Source: Agathobacter rectalis ATCC 33656 (GTDB taxonomy: Bacteria; Bacillota; Clostridia; Lachnospirales; Lachnospiraceae). Taken from it: 64,000 nt of DNA. Position 1 is the first letter of the stretch, and each line of letters opens with the position of its first letter. Location: the NCBI RefSeq assembly GCF_000020605.1, contig NC_012781.1, positions 139,001-203,000 of the forward strand, given 5' to 3'. The position numbers and the translations under genes were made by a program. The notes under the pieces are model-generated. The model made no database searches. It was given only the letters and a program-made list of their open reading frames with translations, and was not told where the DNA came from. This document shows, in pieces, positions 8,733 to 17,774 of the stretch.

Positions 8733-10809
8733 AATTGCTGAACCTGGTAGAATGACTCAGTCGGGGAGTTCATTACTAAAATTGATACAAAATAATAATA
8801 TGCCTATTTTAGATTTATTGGTTCGAGAATCCATACAGAATAGTCTGGATGCAAAAAATGATACAGACCCATATGTGACTGTAGATTTTTTTACAGGAGA
8901 ATTTAATAAAATATCTTTAAATAAGGAATTAGAGGGCATAACAGAAACTTTAAATAGAAAATATTGGAAAGACACGTACAAATTCATAGCAGTACGTGAT
9001 TCAAATACTGTTGGACTGACAGGCAAGCTGCATTATGATGAAGTAACAGATAACCAGTATGGAAATTTATTAAAGTTGATTTATGAAATAAGTAAACCAC
9101 AGGAAGCAGAAGGTGCAGGTGGTTCATGGGGACTTGGTAAAACTGTATATTTCAGAGTTGGAATAGGACTGGTTGTTTATTATAGCAGAATACTGAATGA
9201 AGAAGGAATATATGAGTCGCGATTAGCAGCTTCACTGGTGGAAAATGAAATGAATGCTGACTCACTTATTCCTGCTTTGCCGGGAAAATCAAAGCGAGGT
9301 ATAGCATGGTGGGGACAGGAAATCGGAAGCAACAAAACAAAACCTATTACAGATGAAAAGTATATTGAAAAAATTTTAAATATATTTGGAATTGAACCAT
9401 ATGAAGGTGATTTAACAGGAACCACAATAATCATTCCTTATATTGATGAACAGATGTTACTTGAAAATAATCAGATAGAATATAAAGATAGTGAAGATAA
9501 TAGAATACGTCCTTTTTGGAGATGCAGTATTGAAGATTATCTTCGAATCTCTATACAAAGATGGTATGCTCCGAGATTAAACAATGAAAAATATCCATAT
9601 GGGAAATTTCTACGCGCACGAATCAATAAAAAAGGAATTGGTTTAGACAATATGGAACCTGCATTTCAGATTGTACAAGCACTTTACAATAGGGCTGTGT
9701 CAGAAGAGGCTGGGAATGATATTTTGGCACAAGACGGCGTGGAGTGTAAATCAGAAGACATTCTTTTGCGTAAGGTATTGGAAACAACAAAGGCTGGTAC
9801 GATTGCGTATACGAAAGTTCCACGTAAAATATTGAAAACAGGATATCCAGATAACAAACCAGAGCCGTACATGTATTTTAATTGTGAAATAAAGGATAAA
9901 GAAAAGAATAAACCTGTTTTATTTTTTACTCGTAAACCAGGGATGATTGTATCATATGAGGATGTGGGAAACTGGGTTGATGGAATAAGTGCTTCTAGTA
10001 AAGATGAATTTATTTTTGCTATTTTTGTGCTAAACTCAGAAAATAAACTTACTAATACAAGAGAGCCATATAGTCTTGAGGAATATGTAAGAAAAAGTGA
10101 GATGGCCGATCATACTTCTTGGGGAGACTTTAGTATGGGTAATAATAACCCGAGAATTGTGTCAAAGGTACAAGCGCAGATTAATAGTAAAATTTCTAAG
10201 GAATTTTTTGTAGAGGAAGAAGATACAACTAGCAGATTAAACTCTGGTCTTGGAAAAATGTTTGGAGATTTGTTATTACCACCTGAAAATTTTGGTAAAA
10301 AGCCAAGTGGCGGAACAAGTGGTGGACAAGGCGGAAGTGGACACACCGAAACACATAAAAATGTTGTTTTTGGTTATGAATCATCAAAAACAAAATATTT
10401 TGCGAATGGGATGACGGTTAAGTTAACAATCAAATCGCGAAGAAAGATTTTGGCTACAGGGATTAATTTGGCAATTGATTCTGAGACAGGTGCAATTAAA
10501 CCTAAAGACTGGGAAGAAAAAATGGGATTATCCATGCCGTTCGAGATAGTTTCTGCAGATATTGTTGTTACAAAAGTAGATAAACTAAAAACAAATTTAA
10601 AAATGGCAGTAGCTAGCAGTAATGAAAGTTCTGGAATAAGTGACATTTCCTGTGAATTACTTAAAACGAAAAATGGTGCTGGTTATGGTATACATGTAAG
10701 GTCAGATGCTGAGCATTTGATAGAAATGGAACTTGATATTACTTTGCAGTTGAATAGAAAAGATATTAAACCATTGTTTAATGTTGAAAAGAATGAAGGT
10801 GATAAATAA
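8722..10809 (+). CDS. GHKL (MutL/MORC-like) ATPase
   Basis: A 695-residue protein whose N-terminal 150 residues carry a complete Bergerat fold: N box RESIQNSLDA (residues 35-44), G1 box VRDSNTVGLTG (91-101) and G2 box GAGGSWGLGKTVYF (131-144). ATPases of this type in prokaryotes are the proposed ancestors of eukaryotic MORC proteins and are coded in restriction-modification operons next to Z1 helicases and C5 methyltransferases, as here. ATP-driven dimerisation is presumed to clamp or loop DNA. A glycine-rich linker near residues 535-545 separates a C-terminal domain of about 150 residues that I cannot assign. The start has GGAGGG upstream and lies inside the end of the Z1 gene. Confidence 0.88.
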   Translation: MKIEIAEPGRMTQSGSSLLKLIQNNNMPILDLLVRESIQNSLDAKNDTDPYVTVDFFTGEFNKISLNKELEGITETLNRKYWKDTYKFIAVRDSNTVGLTGKLHYDEVTDNQYGNLLKLIYEISKPQEAEGAGGSWGLGKTVYFRVGIGLVVYYSRILNEEGIYESRLAASLVENEMNADSLIPALPGKSKRGIAWWGQEIGSNKTKPITDEKYIEKILNIFGIEPYEGDLTGTTIIIPYIDEQMLLENNQIEYKDSEDNRIRPFWRCSIEDYLRISIQRWYAPRLNNEKYPYGKFLRARINKKGIGLDNMEPAFQIVQALYNRAVSEEAGNDILAQDGVECKSEDILLRKVLETTKAGTIAYTKVPRKILKTGYPDNKPEPYMYFNCEIKDKEKNKPVLFFTRKPGMIVSYEDVGNWVDGISASSKDEFIFAIFVLNSENKLTNTREPYSLEEYVRKSEMADHTSWGDFSMGNNNPRIVSKVQAQINSKISKEFFVEEEDTTSRLNSGLGKMFGDLLLPPENFGKKPSGGTSGGQGGSGHTETHKNVVFGYESSKTKYFANGMTVKLTIKSRRKILATGINLAIDSETGAIKPKDWEEKMGLSMPFEIVSADIVVTKVDKLKTNLKMAVASSNESSGISDISCELLKTKNGAGYGIHVRSDAEHLIEMELDITLQLNRKDIKPLFNVEKNEGDK

Positions 10810-11750
10810 TGGCAGCGAATATTTCACTTTTTCCGGTAATAACGGATGATTTGTTAAGTAAAACTAGATTCCAAGCATCACCATATCAGCTTTATTATGT
10901 AAGAAATGATCAGGAATATGTATTGCGTACGGAAGAAGTTGATAGCAGTACTATAGTTCATAAAGTGATCGATGATGAGGGAATATGGTCTCCGGATGAT
11001 TATCAGTTATGTATTAGAAGAAAGTATTCAATTCGTACATATCAGTGTTTGTTTGGACCAAACGGAATAGCATGTAATAATGCAAAACTGGGAATAGCAT
11101 TAATGTGGACATCCCCTGATTCAAAGCAAAGAGGTGTTATTCCGATTGGAGAGATAGAAAATTCCCAAAGAGATTTGGAATTTGAGTTAAATTATGAATT
11201 CTCAGAAGCTCAATTAAGAGGAAGTGTGGAATTTTCGACAATTATTTATTTGAAAGAAGCAGGCACTCCGCTTTGGGGAGAGGAACATCTGGCTAATCAA
11301 TATGGATGTATTTTAGGAGAGTTAGATAATAAATTTGTAATAAGGCTAGATGGAAATGGTTCAGTATTTCCTATGTATGAAATACATGAACCGGGTCAGC
11401 CATTGTGGTATGTAAAATGTGATTGGATAGATCCTACATATGACCTGTTTTCAGACAGTGTTTCTATATACATAAATACTGCACACAAAAATTACAAGTA
11501 TTTAGATAAAACGAAAAGAACATTTGATGAGCAACTTTTAAAGGAAATAATGGCAAGTGCACTAGCTGTTATTATTACAAAATTAAAAGAACAGGAAGAT
11601 TATTGGGATGCAACTACTTCTGGTGAGGATTTGCAAAATGGTAGTGTGTCAGAAGCTATCCACTATTTCATTGATACATTGGAGTGGGATGTTTCTGGAC
11701 CGGAGGCAATGTCATTGTCTATAAGAAAATTTTTTGATCAAAGGATATAG
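10809..11750 (+). CDS. Unknown core component of the Z1-GHKL restriction system
   Basis: A 313-residue soluble protein whose ATG shares one base with the stop of the GHKL gene (TAATG), so the two are translationally coupled. I do not recognise a domain. The sequence is mixed alpha/beta, rich in tyrosine and tryptophan, with no visible nuclease motif, Walker motif, membrane span or cysteine cluster. The C-terminal 100 residues look helical. Position and coupling argue that it is an obligate subunit of the complex, perhaps linking the ATPase to the methyltransferase or nuclease. That role is inferred from context only. Confidence 0.75.
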   Translation: MAANISLFPVITDDLLSKTRFQASPYQLYYVRNDQEYVLRTEEVDSSTIVHKVIDDEGIWSPDDYQLCIRRKYSIRTYQCLFGPNGIACNNAKLGIALMWTSPDSKQRGVIPIGEIENSQRDLEFELNYEFSEAQLRGSVEFSTIIYLKEAGTPLWGEEHLANQYGCILGELDNKFVIRLDGNGSVFPMYEIHEPGQPLWYVKCDWIDPTYDLFSDSVSIYINTAHKNYKYLDKTKRTFDEQLLKEIMASALAVIITKLKEQEDYWDATTSGEDLQNGSVSEAIHYFIDTLEWDVSGPEAMSLSIRKFFDQRI

Positions 11751-11755
11751 AAAGT

Positions 11756-12478
11756 ATGATTATTAAAACATTAAATCGTTCGGAGGCTCAGAATGCAATG
11801 AAAGAATGGGTTTTGAATTATCCTTCATTGCCGGAAGTCGAGGGAGATTATTTGAAGATACGTAAAGATATACAAGAGTTTAATCAAAAGGTGAGAAGTG
11901 AGTGCCCGGATAGTATAGCAAAAAAAGACTACTACATAGATGCTCACATTGGAATTTTGTTGTACGATTATTTGTGGCGTGTGCCGGGATTTAACCTTAG
12001 AGCTGCAGCTAATGACGATTTTTGGAGATATCTTTCGATAAAGGTTATACCAGATGTCGTTGCTGAAAGATGGGGATATGATAATGAGAGTCATTATTGG
12101 AGCAAACCTGCAAGAATATGGCTTAGATCAATTTGGTGGTACGTACATTTGTCGTGGCAGGGAGATATGCAGACAACTGCCAAAGTATTGGAGGCTCCCT
12201 GTTTTACAACCGACAGTATATTGAATTTAGAGGAAAGAACAGGACGTAAGGGAACGTTTATAAATGTATATAGATACATTATGTATTACTATAGTCATAT
12301 ACCGCAACAGGTTCTTGATGAATACAATACGAACACAAAAACGCAGCAGGATGATTTATTCAGAATTGTAATGAAATTGAACACTGCTAAAGTGATGGTT
12401 GTGGATCCGGCATTATATTTGGGTGGCGAAAAAGAATATGTACGCTCTTTATTTATAGACGCGGGGGTGCGTGTGTAA
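11756..12478 (+). CDS. DUF6339-like protein of the restriction system
   Basis: A 240-residue protein that I believe belongs to the DUF6339 family, from the run FNLRAAANDDFWRYLS followed by a tryptophan-rich stretch (RIWLRSIWWYVHLSW) and ERTGRKGTFINVYRYI. The family has no known biochemical activity and is encoded next to Z1 and GHKL genes and DNA methyltransferases. The protein appears all-helical, and has no membrane span or catalytic motif that I can identify. It begins 5 bases after the preceding stop, and its own stop shares a base with the start of the methyltransferase (TAATG). The family assignment is from memory of the pattern and is the weaker part of this call. Confidence 0.65.
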   Translation: MIIKTLNRSEAQNAMKEWVLNYPSLPEVEGDYLKIRKDIQEFNQKVRSECPDSIAKKDYYIDAHIGILLYDYLWRVPGFNLRAAANDDFWRYLSIKVIPDVVAERWGYDNESHYWSKPARIWLRSIWWYVHLSWQGDMQTTAKVLEAPCFTTDSILNLEERTGRKGTFINVYRYIMYYYSHIPQQVLDEYNTNTKTQQDDLFRIVMKLNTAKVMVVDPALYLGGEKEYVRSLFIDAGVRV

Positions 12479-13809
12479 TGTTACCTAAAATTATTGATCT
12501 GTTTTCAGGGTGTGGTGGATTGGCACTCGGATTTGAAAAAGCGGGTTTTGATATTGTGGCAGGAATTGAATTGATGCCAGAAGCATGTAAAACCATTTCT
12601 TATAATCTTTCCTGGCGCTATGGAAAAAAAGAAACACATATATGTGGAGATATAACAGAAATAGAAGCAAGTGTGTTTAAAAATAGTTTTGGAGATGAGG
12701 GGTGTATTGTTATAGGAGGACCGCCATGCCAGGCGTATTCTATGGCAGGTCGCGGGAAACTTAGATCACTCGGTGAAGATAGAGTAAATATAAAAGATGC
12801 AAGAGGATATCTGTATCAGGATTTTTTGAGATTTGTATTTGAATTGGAAGCAAGAGCTGTTGTGATGGAGAATGTTCCGGAATCAACAAATTTTGGCGGT
12901 AAAAATATACCAGAAATAGTATGTACTGAGTTAACTAAAAAAGGTTATAAGGCATATTGGACAATACTTAATTCTGCCGACTATGGTGTTCCACAGGTAA
13001 GAGAGAGAGTTTTTGTTGTAGCAATCAAGGGGGATGAAGGAAAAGAGATAAAATTACCAAATCCAACACATCGAAATGAGGTTGATGTATTGACCCAGCA
13101 TCAAAAACGATTTGAGGGATATAAGCAATGTCAATTTTTTGTGGAACCCAATGGAACAACAGATGAATTAAAACCATGGGTTACTGTAGGAGATGCTTTT
13201 TCAGATTTACCAGAAGTATTTCCGACAGCAGACTCAAAATATAAATTGGTGTCATTAAATATTGAGTATCCATATAAAACGGAAGCACAGAATGAATATC
13301 AAGAATTAATGAGAACCTGGTATGGTAAAGAGGGATTTGGTGTTTCGGCAAATGCATTCAGAAGGAATACCAGAGATTTCCCGATCTTTGAGAGAATGCA
13401 ACAAGGAGATAATTATATTGCGGCGACAAAGATAGCAGAAGAGCTATTCTATGAAGAGGCAAAACTTTTTGGGTACGAGAAGGATAGTGAGGAATACATT
13501 AGTCTCTATAATAAAATGGTTCCGCAATATGATAAAGATAAATTCGAAAATAAATGGAAGCGGTTGGATGAAACGAAACCATCACATACATTAGTGGCAC
13601 ATTTGGCAAAGGACACGTATAGTCATATTCATCCGATTGAACCAAGGGGAATTACAGTAAGAGAGGCAGCAAGGTTACAATCTTTTCCGGATGATTTTTT
13701 CTTTGATTGTTCTATGGGGGATGCATTTAAGCAAATTGGAAATGCTGTGCCCCCGCTATTGGCGTATGGAGTTGCAAGAACAGTGTTGAATACTTTTGAG
13801 GAGGAATAG
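12478..13809 (+). CDS. DNA (cytosine-5-)-methyltransferase 1 (MutL/MORC-type system)
   Basis: A 443-residue C5-methyltransferase with the motifs in the usual order: motif I IIDLFSGCGGLALGFEKAGF (4-24) for S-adenosylmethionine, motif IV GGPPCQAYSMAGRG with catalytic C84, motif VI ENV (131-133), motif VIII GVPQVRER (171-178), and motifs IX/X in REAARLQSFP and FKQIGNAVPPLLA near the C-terminus. It presumably marks host DNA against the nuclease activity of the Z1-GHKL-DUF4420 machinery. A long variable region between motifs VIII and IX (about 185-390) is the target-recognition domain, of unknown specificity. It is coupled to genes on both sides and is one of three distinct C5-methyltransferases in this island. 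Confidence 0.95.
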   Translation: MLPKIIDLFSGCGGLALGFEKAGFDIVAGIELMPEACKTISYNLSWRYGKKETHICGDITEIEASVFKNSFGDEGCIVIGGPPCQAYSMAGRGKLRSLGEDRVNIKDARGYLYQDFLRFVFELEARAVVMENVPESTNFGGKNIPEIVCTELTKKGYKAYWTILNSADYGVPQVRERVFVVAIKGDEGKEIKLPNPTHRNEVDVLTQHQKRFEGYKQCQFFVEPNGTTDELKPWVTVGDAFSDLPEVFPTADSKYKLVSLNIEYPYKTEAQNEYQELMRTWYGKEGFGVSANAFRRNTRDFPIFERMQQGDNYIAATKIAEELFYEEAKLFGYEKDSEEYISLYNKMVPQYDKDKFENKWKRLDETKPSHTLVAHLAKDTYSHIHPIEPRGITVREAARLQSFPDDFFFDCSMGDAFKQIGNAVPPLLAYGVARTVLNTFEEE

Positions 13810-13812
13810 ACC

Positions 13813-14712
13813 ATGGGAATACTGGAGGAGATTAGAGAGTATTTTGCATCGACACAAAATGGTGCAAGAGAAATTAAAACGTTACCAAAAGAATACTCAG
13901 CAATGGTTATCCGTGATAATGAAGGATATGGTGTTGCTATTGAATTTGATGATATCAGAGATATTTCAGAAAAATTTGCCAATAGCAGATTGTTTTCAAG
14001 AACTCTTGCAATTGGCGGGATAGAAAAGAAGTATCTTATACTGAGTTGTATGCTTGATAGTTTACGATATGAATTTGCTACGGTCTGTGCGCAATTTGTA
14101 GAGCCTGGAATTGATGGTGTGGATAGAAAAAATCTTATGTCTGAGCCATTGGAATGGTGGAAAAAATGGCGTGAGTTAATGGGAAACACCATTTCTAATA
14201 AGGAAGCCTACAGTGTAATTGCGGAAATGATGGTTTTAGATGATTTATACAATCAGGATAATACTGTGGAATGGACAGCTGTTAATTCTGGGAGCCACGA
14301 TATAGAGGGAAATGAGAGCAGCTATGAAGTTAAGTCAACAGTAAAACGTTATGGTGCTACTATTACTATATCTGGACAGCATCAGCTCCAAAGTTTAAAA
14401 AGATTACAGTTGTATTTCTGTAGATTAGAACAGTCAAGAACAGGAATATCTATAAATGATATGAAGGATAGACTAGTTGCAGATGGATATGATAAAGATA
14501 AGATTGAACAGCAGTTATATCAGTTGGGATATGAGCGGGGTGCAAGTATAAGGGAAGAAAAATACAAAGTATTAGAAAAAAGAAAATATGAGGTTGATGA
14601 TAAATTTCCGAAGATAACAAAAGCCTCATTTAAGGATGATCATATACCGGAGTCAATAACGCAAATTACATATACCATTGATTTGGATGGCTTGGAATAT
14701 ACTGTATGGTGA
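13813..14712 (+). CDS. DUF4420 PD-(D/E)XK nuclease of the restriction system
   Basis: A 299-residue protein. The central region shows a PD-(D/E)XK nuclease signature: a conserved glutamate in VIAEMMVLDDL (about 136-146), D163 in GSHDIEG and E172/K174 in YEVKST. DUF4420 (PF14390) proteins are annotated as PD-(D/E)XK family members and are known to accompany Z1, GHKL and C5-methyltransferase genes. This is therefore the likely DNA-cleaving subunit of the system. It starts 3 bases after the methyltransferase stop. The gene after it starts 16 bases beyond its stop, which marks the boundary between the first and second restriction modules. Confidence 0.82.
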   Translation: MGILEEIREYFASTQNGAREIKTLPKEYSAMVIRDNEGYGVAIEFDDIRDISEKFANSRLFSRTLAIGGIEKKYLILSCMLDSLRYEFATVCAQFVEPGIDGVDRKNLMSEPLEWWKKWRELMGNTISNKEAYSVIAEMMVLDDLYNQDNTVEWTAVNSGSHDIEGNESSYEVKSTVKRYGATITISGQHQLQSLKRLQLYFCRLEQSRTGISINDMKDRLVADGYDKDKIEQQLYQLGYERGASIREEKYKVLEKRKYEVDDKFPKITKASFKDDHIPESITQITYTIDLDGLEYTVW

Positions 14713-14728
14713 TCCCGGGAGAAAAGAA

Positions 14729-15988
14729 ATGTTTAGAGTAATTGAAACTTTTAGTGGAATTGGAAGTCAGGCAAAAGCATTAACAAGAATTGGAAAACCT
14801 TTTGAAATTGTAAATACTGCAGATTGGGATATTAACGCAATACTGGCATATTGTCTGATACATAAAGGCAAAATTGATATTAATAAATATGCAGAAATTT
14901 CAGATGAAGATGTTACAAATTTTTTAAAAGGTTTATCGCTGAGTTCCGATGGAAAGAAACCTATGAGTGATGAGACGTTTAGGCGAATGCCAATGCATTT
15001 GAAACGAAGATTGTATGCAGCAATAAAAGAAACAAGAAATATGGTAAGTATTACGGATGTTATGGGAAGTGATATACCCGACAATATTGATTTGTTCACA
15101 TATTCATTTCCTTGTCAGGATTTATCATTATGTGGATGCTGGCATGGGAATAAAAGTGGAATAGCAAGGGATGCACATAATCGTTCTGGTATGCTTTGGG
15201 AAGTTGAACGTATATTGCTTGAAATGAATGAAATGGGAAAAGAATTACCTCGTTTTCTGCTTATGGAAAACGTAACCAATATTCTGTCAAAACCGCATGC
15301 TGCAGATTTTGGTGATTGGAAGGCAACTTTAGAAAATCTGGGATATTATAATAAAATATATAGGCTTAATGCTCAAAATTTTGGTATTCCTCAAAAAAGA
15401 GAAAGAGCATATATGATCAGTATATTGTGCAAAAATAATGCCGAAACGATAGCCCAAGTAGAAAAGTACTTTGAAGAACATAATTTGGAAAAGGATGAAG
15501 CAACGCGTTTAAAGCAAAGGAATTTAAGGTTAAAAGACATTCTTTGTTTAGATTACGATGATGTTCCCAGATATAAGGAAGAAGCTGATGCAAGTAAACC
15601 TAATGATACGCCTTCCAGAAGAAAAATATGGGAAGATAATGAATTGCTGTATGATGGAAAAGAGATTAGGGACATCGTTGTTAATACAGTAACGACAAAG
15701 CAGGACCGTAATCCTAATTCCGGCTTGATTATTTATAAGAATCGGGCAAGAGGAAAGACAAAATGGAGATATCTGACTCCAAGAGAGTGCTTTAAGTTGA
15801 TGGGATTTGATGAATCGGATTTTGACAGGATAATCAGTGATAATCCTATGGTAACAAAGAATAGATATTTGTATTCAACAGAGAAGCTTATTAAACTAGC
15901 AGGTAATAGTATCGTGGTTGATGTTTTGGAAGCTATTTTCAGACAGATAATGGATATTAATGAGAAGATTTTAGGTGAAAGAAAATGA
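14729..15988 (+). CDS. DNA (cytosine-5-)-methyltransferase 2
   Basis: A 419-residue C5-methyltransferase unlike the other two in this island. Motif I reads RVIETFSGIGSQAKAL (3-18), motif IV TYSFPCQDLS with catalytic C129, motif VI MEN (179-181), motif VIII PQKRERAYMI (221-230), and the closing motifs are LTPRECFKLMGF and KLAGNSIVVDVL. ATG 14729 is used because GGGAG lies upstream and the family starts at this point; an in-frame ATG at 14678 lies within the previous gene. It overlaps the HNH nuclease gene by ATGA, which suggests the two are a matched methyltransferase-endonuclease pair. Target sequence unknown. Confidence 0.94.
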   Translation: MFRVIETFSGIGSQAKALTRIGKPFEIVNTADWDINAILAYCLIHKGKIDINKYAEISDEDVTNFLKGLSLSSDGKKPMSDETFRRMPMHLKRRLYAAIKETRNMVSITDVMGSDIPDNIDLFTYSFPCQDLSLCGCWHGNKSGIARDAHNRSGMLWEVERILLEMNEMGKELPRFLLMENVTNILSKPHAADFGDWKATLENLGYYNKIYRLNAQNFGIPQKRERAYMISILCKNNAETIAQVEKYFEEHNLEKDEATRLKQRNLRLKDILCLDYDDVPRYKEEADASKPNDTPSRRKIWEDNELLYDGKEIRDIVVNTVTTKQDRNPNSGLIIYKNRARGKTKWRYLTPRECFKLMGFDESDFDRIISDNPMVTKNRYLYSTEKLIKLAGNSIVVDVLEAIFRQIMDINEKILGERK

Positions 15989-16740
15989 CAATAAATCAGA
16001 AAAAGTCTTTAGTGGCATTTTACATTTCAAAGTTTAATGATGACGCATTTCGTGAATTGGGATATGGTGGACCGGTGTCAAAAGCGATGGATGACTTATC
16101 AGTACGAATTACCGGTCCGGGTGTTGAACCTAATGCTTATTTAAGGCGAAGGCGGGATGAATTTGATGTGTTTTTTGATAACGGAAGAGTTGGACAACGC
16201 AACAGAAAACCAACAGAGACGGTAAAAGAACTGTATGGGCAATGGAATGTAATGGAGTTTGAAGAAATAACAGAAATTGTAAAATCAGTTTTGGATGGAA
16301 CAATGGAAGAATCTCAGGTGATTAATTTGGAAGTAGATGAAGAAACTGTTTCAGAATATGATGTTGAAACGTATCTAAATTTTGATGACAATACGGCAGC
16401 ATTAAATAAAACGGTAAAATCTGTGATGGAACGTACTTATTCCAAAAAGAAGGTAGAAATGTTAAAGCGTTTATATGCGTATAGATGTCAGATATGTGGT
16501 CAAAATGTCGGTGAAGAACATGGCGTTAATATTGCAGAAGCTCATCATATTAAGTATTTTTCAAAGAGTGTTGATAATTCATCAGATAATCTTCTTATAT
16601 TGTGTCCAAATCATCATAGTCTGATTCATGTATTAAATCCAAAATTTGATTATGATGAATTACAGTATATTTATCCAGACGGAAAGACTGATAAAATTAT
16701 ATTGGATTTGCATCTGACTCATGGTAAGGAGGAAGAATAA
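15985..16740 (+). CDS. HNH restriction endonuclease
   Basis: A 251-residue protein ending in a clear HNH/McrA-type nuclease: C168 and C171 (CQICG), the catalytic pair AEAHHIKY (H187, H188), and CPNHHSLIH (C207, H210, H211). The CxxC...C..H set should hold a structural zinc. The N-terminal 130 residues are acidic and probably contact the target. Coupling by ATGA to methyltransferase 2 argues for a type II restriction pair in which the HNH enzyme cuts the unmethylated site. Other HNH proteins cut modified DNA (type IV), so a modification-dependent role is the main alternative. Confidence 0.85.
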   Translation: MTINQKKSLVAFYISKFNDDAFRELGYGGPVSKAMDDLSVRITGPGVEPNAYLRRRRDEFDVFFDNGRVGQRNRKPTETVKELYGQWNVMEFEEITEIVKSVLDGTMEESQVINLEVDEETVSEYDVETYLNFDDNTAALNKTVKSVMERTYSKKKVEMLKRLYAYRCQICGQNVGEEHGVNIAEAHHIKYFSKSVDNSSDNLLILCPNHHSLIHVLNPKFDYDELQYIYPDGKTDKIILDLHLTHGKEEE

Positions 16741-16742
16741 AA

Positions 16743-16952
16743 ATGACAATATCTGAGCAAATAAAAGTATTGTGTGTCAGACAGAAAATAAGTCTGGCAG
16801 AGTTGGCAAGGAGATTGGGAACAACACCTCAAAATTTTAATGCAAAACTGAAAAGAGAAAGTTTTACTGTGGCAGAGCTTGAGGATATAGCAGAAGCCGC
16901 GGGAGTTACTTTTGAAAGAAGTTTTGTGTTGGATGATGGAGACACAGTATAA
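16743..16952 (+). CDS. XRE-type HTH regulator (possible restriction controller)
   Basis: A 69-residue Cro/C1-type helix-turn-helix protein. The HTH reads KISLAELARRLGTTPQNFNAKL with the recognition helix at about residues 26-34. It is the size of classic controller (C) proteins that time restriction endonuclease expression after entry into a new host. It sits two bases after the HNH gene stop and before vsr. No clear C-box was found in front of it, so control of this operon by the protein is inferred only from position and size. Confidence 0.8.
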   Translation: MTISEQIKVLCVRQKISLAELARRLGTTPQNFNAKLKRESFTVAELEDIAEAAGVTFERSFVLDDGDTV

Positions 16953-16965
16953 GAAGGTGATATAT

Positions 16966-17400
16966 ATGGCGGATGTTTTGACTAAAGAACAACGGCATAA
17001 AAACATGAAAAATATTCATGGAAAAGATACTAAAATTGAAATTATCCTTAGAAAAGCTTTATGGGCAAAAGGTTATCGGTACCGGAAGAATTATAAAAAG
17101 TTACCGGGAAATCCGGATATTGTGTTGACAAAATATAAGATAGCAATATTTTGCGATGGGGAATTTTTTCATGGAAAAGACTGGGAAGTGCTAAAGCCAA
17201 GGCTACAGAAAAGTAATAATAGTGCATTTTGGGTGAACAAAATTTCTAAAAATAGAGAAAGGGATGATATGGTTAATAAAAAATTGTTATTTATGGGATG
17301 GACGGTTATAAGATTTTGGGGTAAAGATATAAAAAAGCATACAGATGAGTGTGTAAAGGCTATAGAAGAGATAATATTTGATATAAAGATGGAGGATTGA
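16966..17400 (+). CDS. vsr: Very short patch repair (Vsr) endonuclease, variant
   Basis: A 144-residue Vsr-family nickase that repairs T:G mismatches created when 5-methylcytosine deaminates. It starts with the family pattern EQRHKNMKNIHGKDTKIEI, has the PDIV active-site strand near residue 50, and CDGEFFHGKDW around 64-74 where enterobacterial Vsr has a CFWHGH-type zinc-binding motif. The zinc ligands of the classical enzyme are therefore partly absent. ATG 16966 is the natural start, after GAAGGTGA; the frame extends upstream into the HTH gene. Its presence beside three C5-methyltransferases is logical, and Vsr is classically associated with Dcm/EcoRII-type CCWGG methylation, which matches the third module. 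Confidence 0.88.
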   Translation: MADVLTKEQRHKNMKNIHGKDTKIEIILRKALWAKGYRYRKNYKKLPGNPDIVLTKYKIAIFCDGEFFHGKDWEVLKPRLQKSNNSAFWVNKISKNRERDDMVNKKLLFMGWTVIRFWGKDIKKHTDECVKAIEEIIFDIKMED

Positions 17401-17404
17401 TTCT

Positions 17405-17678
17405 ATGAAGAGTAGATTTGAAATAATGGGGGGAGGATATTAGGAAACAGACGCGTGAACTTGTAATGAGTTTTATGCAACAGAGTGAAGCGTGTCAACC
17501 AAGTGCAGAAGGTATTAAGCAAGCGGAGCTGTTTAGAGTATGTGGATTAGACTGGGGAGAACAACCTACAGCTACGTCGACGCAACAGAATTTTTGGCTT
17601 GTTGGATTATTGAGAACGTTGGAAAGCGAAGGGATTGTAGAACGTGATGTCACAACAAAAAAATGGCGATTAAAATAA
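17405..17678 (+). pseudogene. Small winged-helix-like gene with a frameshift at a G6 tract
   Basis: ATG 17405, with GGAGG about 9 bases upstream, opens a frame that ends after 12 codons. The run of six G at 17428-17433 is followed, in the next frame, by an open frame to 17678 that continues a plausible protein (EDIRKQTRELVMSFMQQ ... VERDVTTKKWRLK). Removing one G would join them into about 90 residues with a winged-helix-like end (LVGLLRTLESEGIVERD). Internal start at ATG 17466 has no ribosome-binding site and would give 70 residues. It could be a true pseudogene, a phase-variable gene, or a base-calling error. It lies just upstream of the EcoRII-type pair and may encode its regulator or accessory factor. 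Confidence 0.6.
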
Positions 17679-17730
17679 CGAACATATATTCGAAAATCAT
17701 ATTGCTTTTTTGTAAATGATGCTGTATAAT
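17679..17730 (+). promoter_or_regulatory. Promoter and palindrome in front of methyltransferase 3
   Basis: TTGCTT (17702-17707) and TATAAT (17725-17730) are 17 bases apart. Just upstream, CGAACATATATTCG (17679-17692) is a palindrome with CGAA/TTCG arms. The methyltransferase downstream has an N-terminal ribbon-helix-helix domain, a class that binds short palindromes, so autorepression at this site is a reasonable guess. Confidence 0.6.
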
Positions 17731-17774
17731 GTAAGGGAAACATGTGGTACATATTTTTTCCCGGAGGCAATTAT

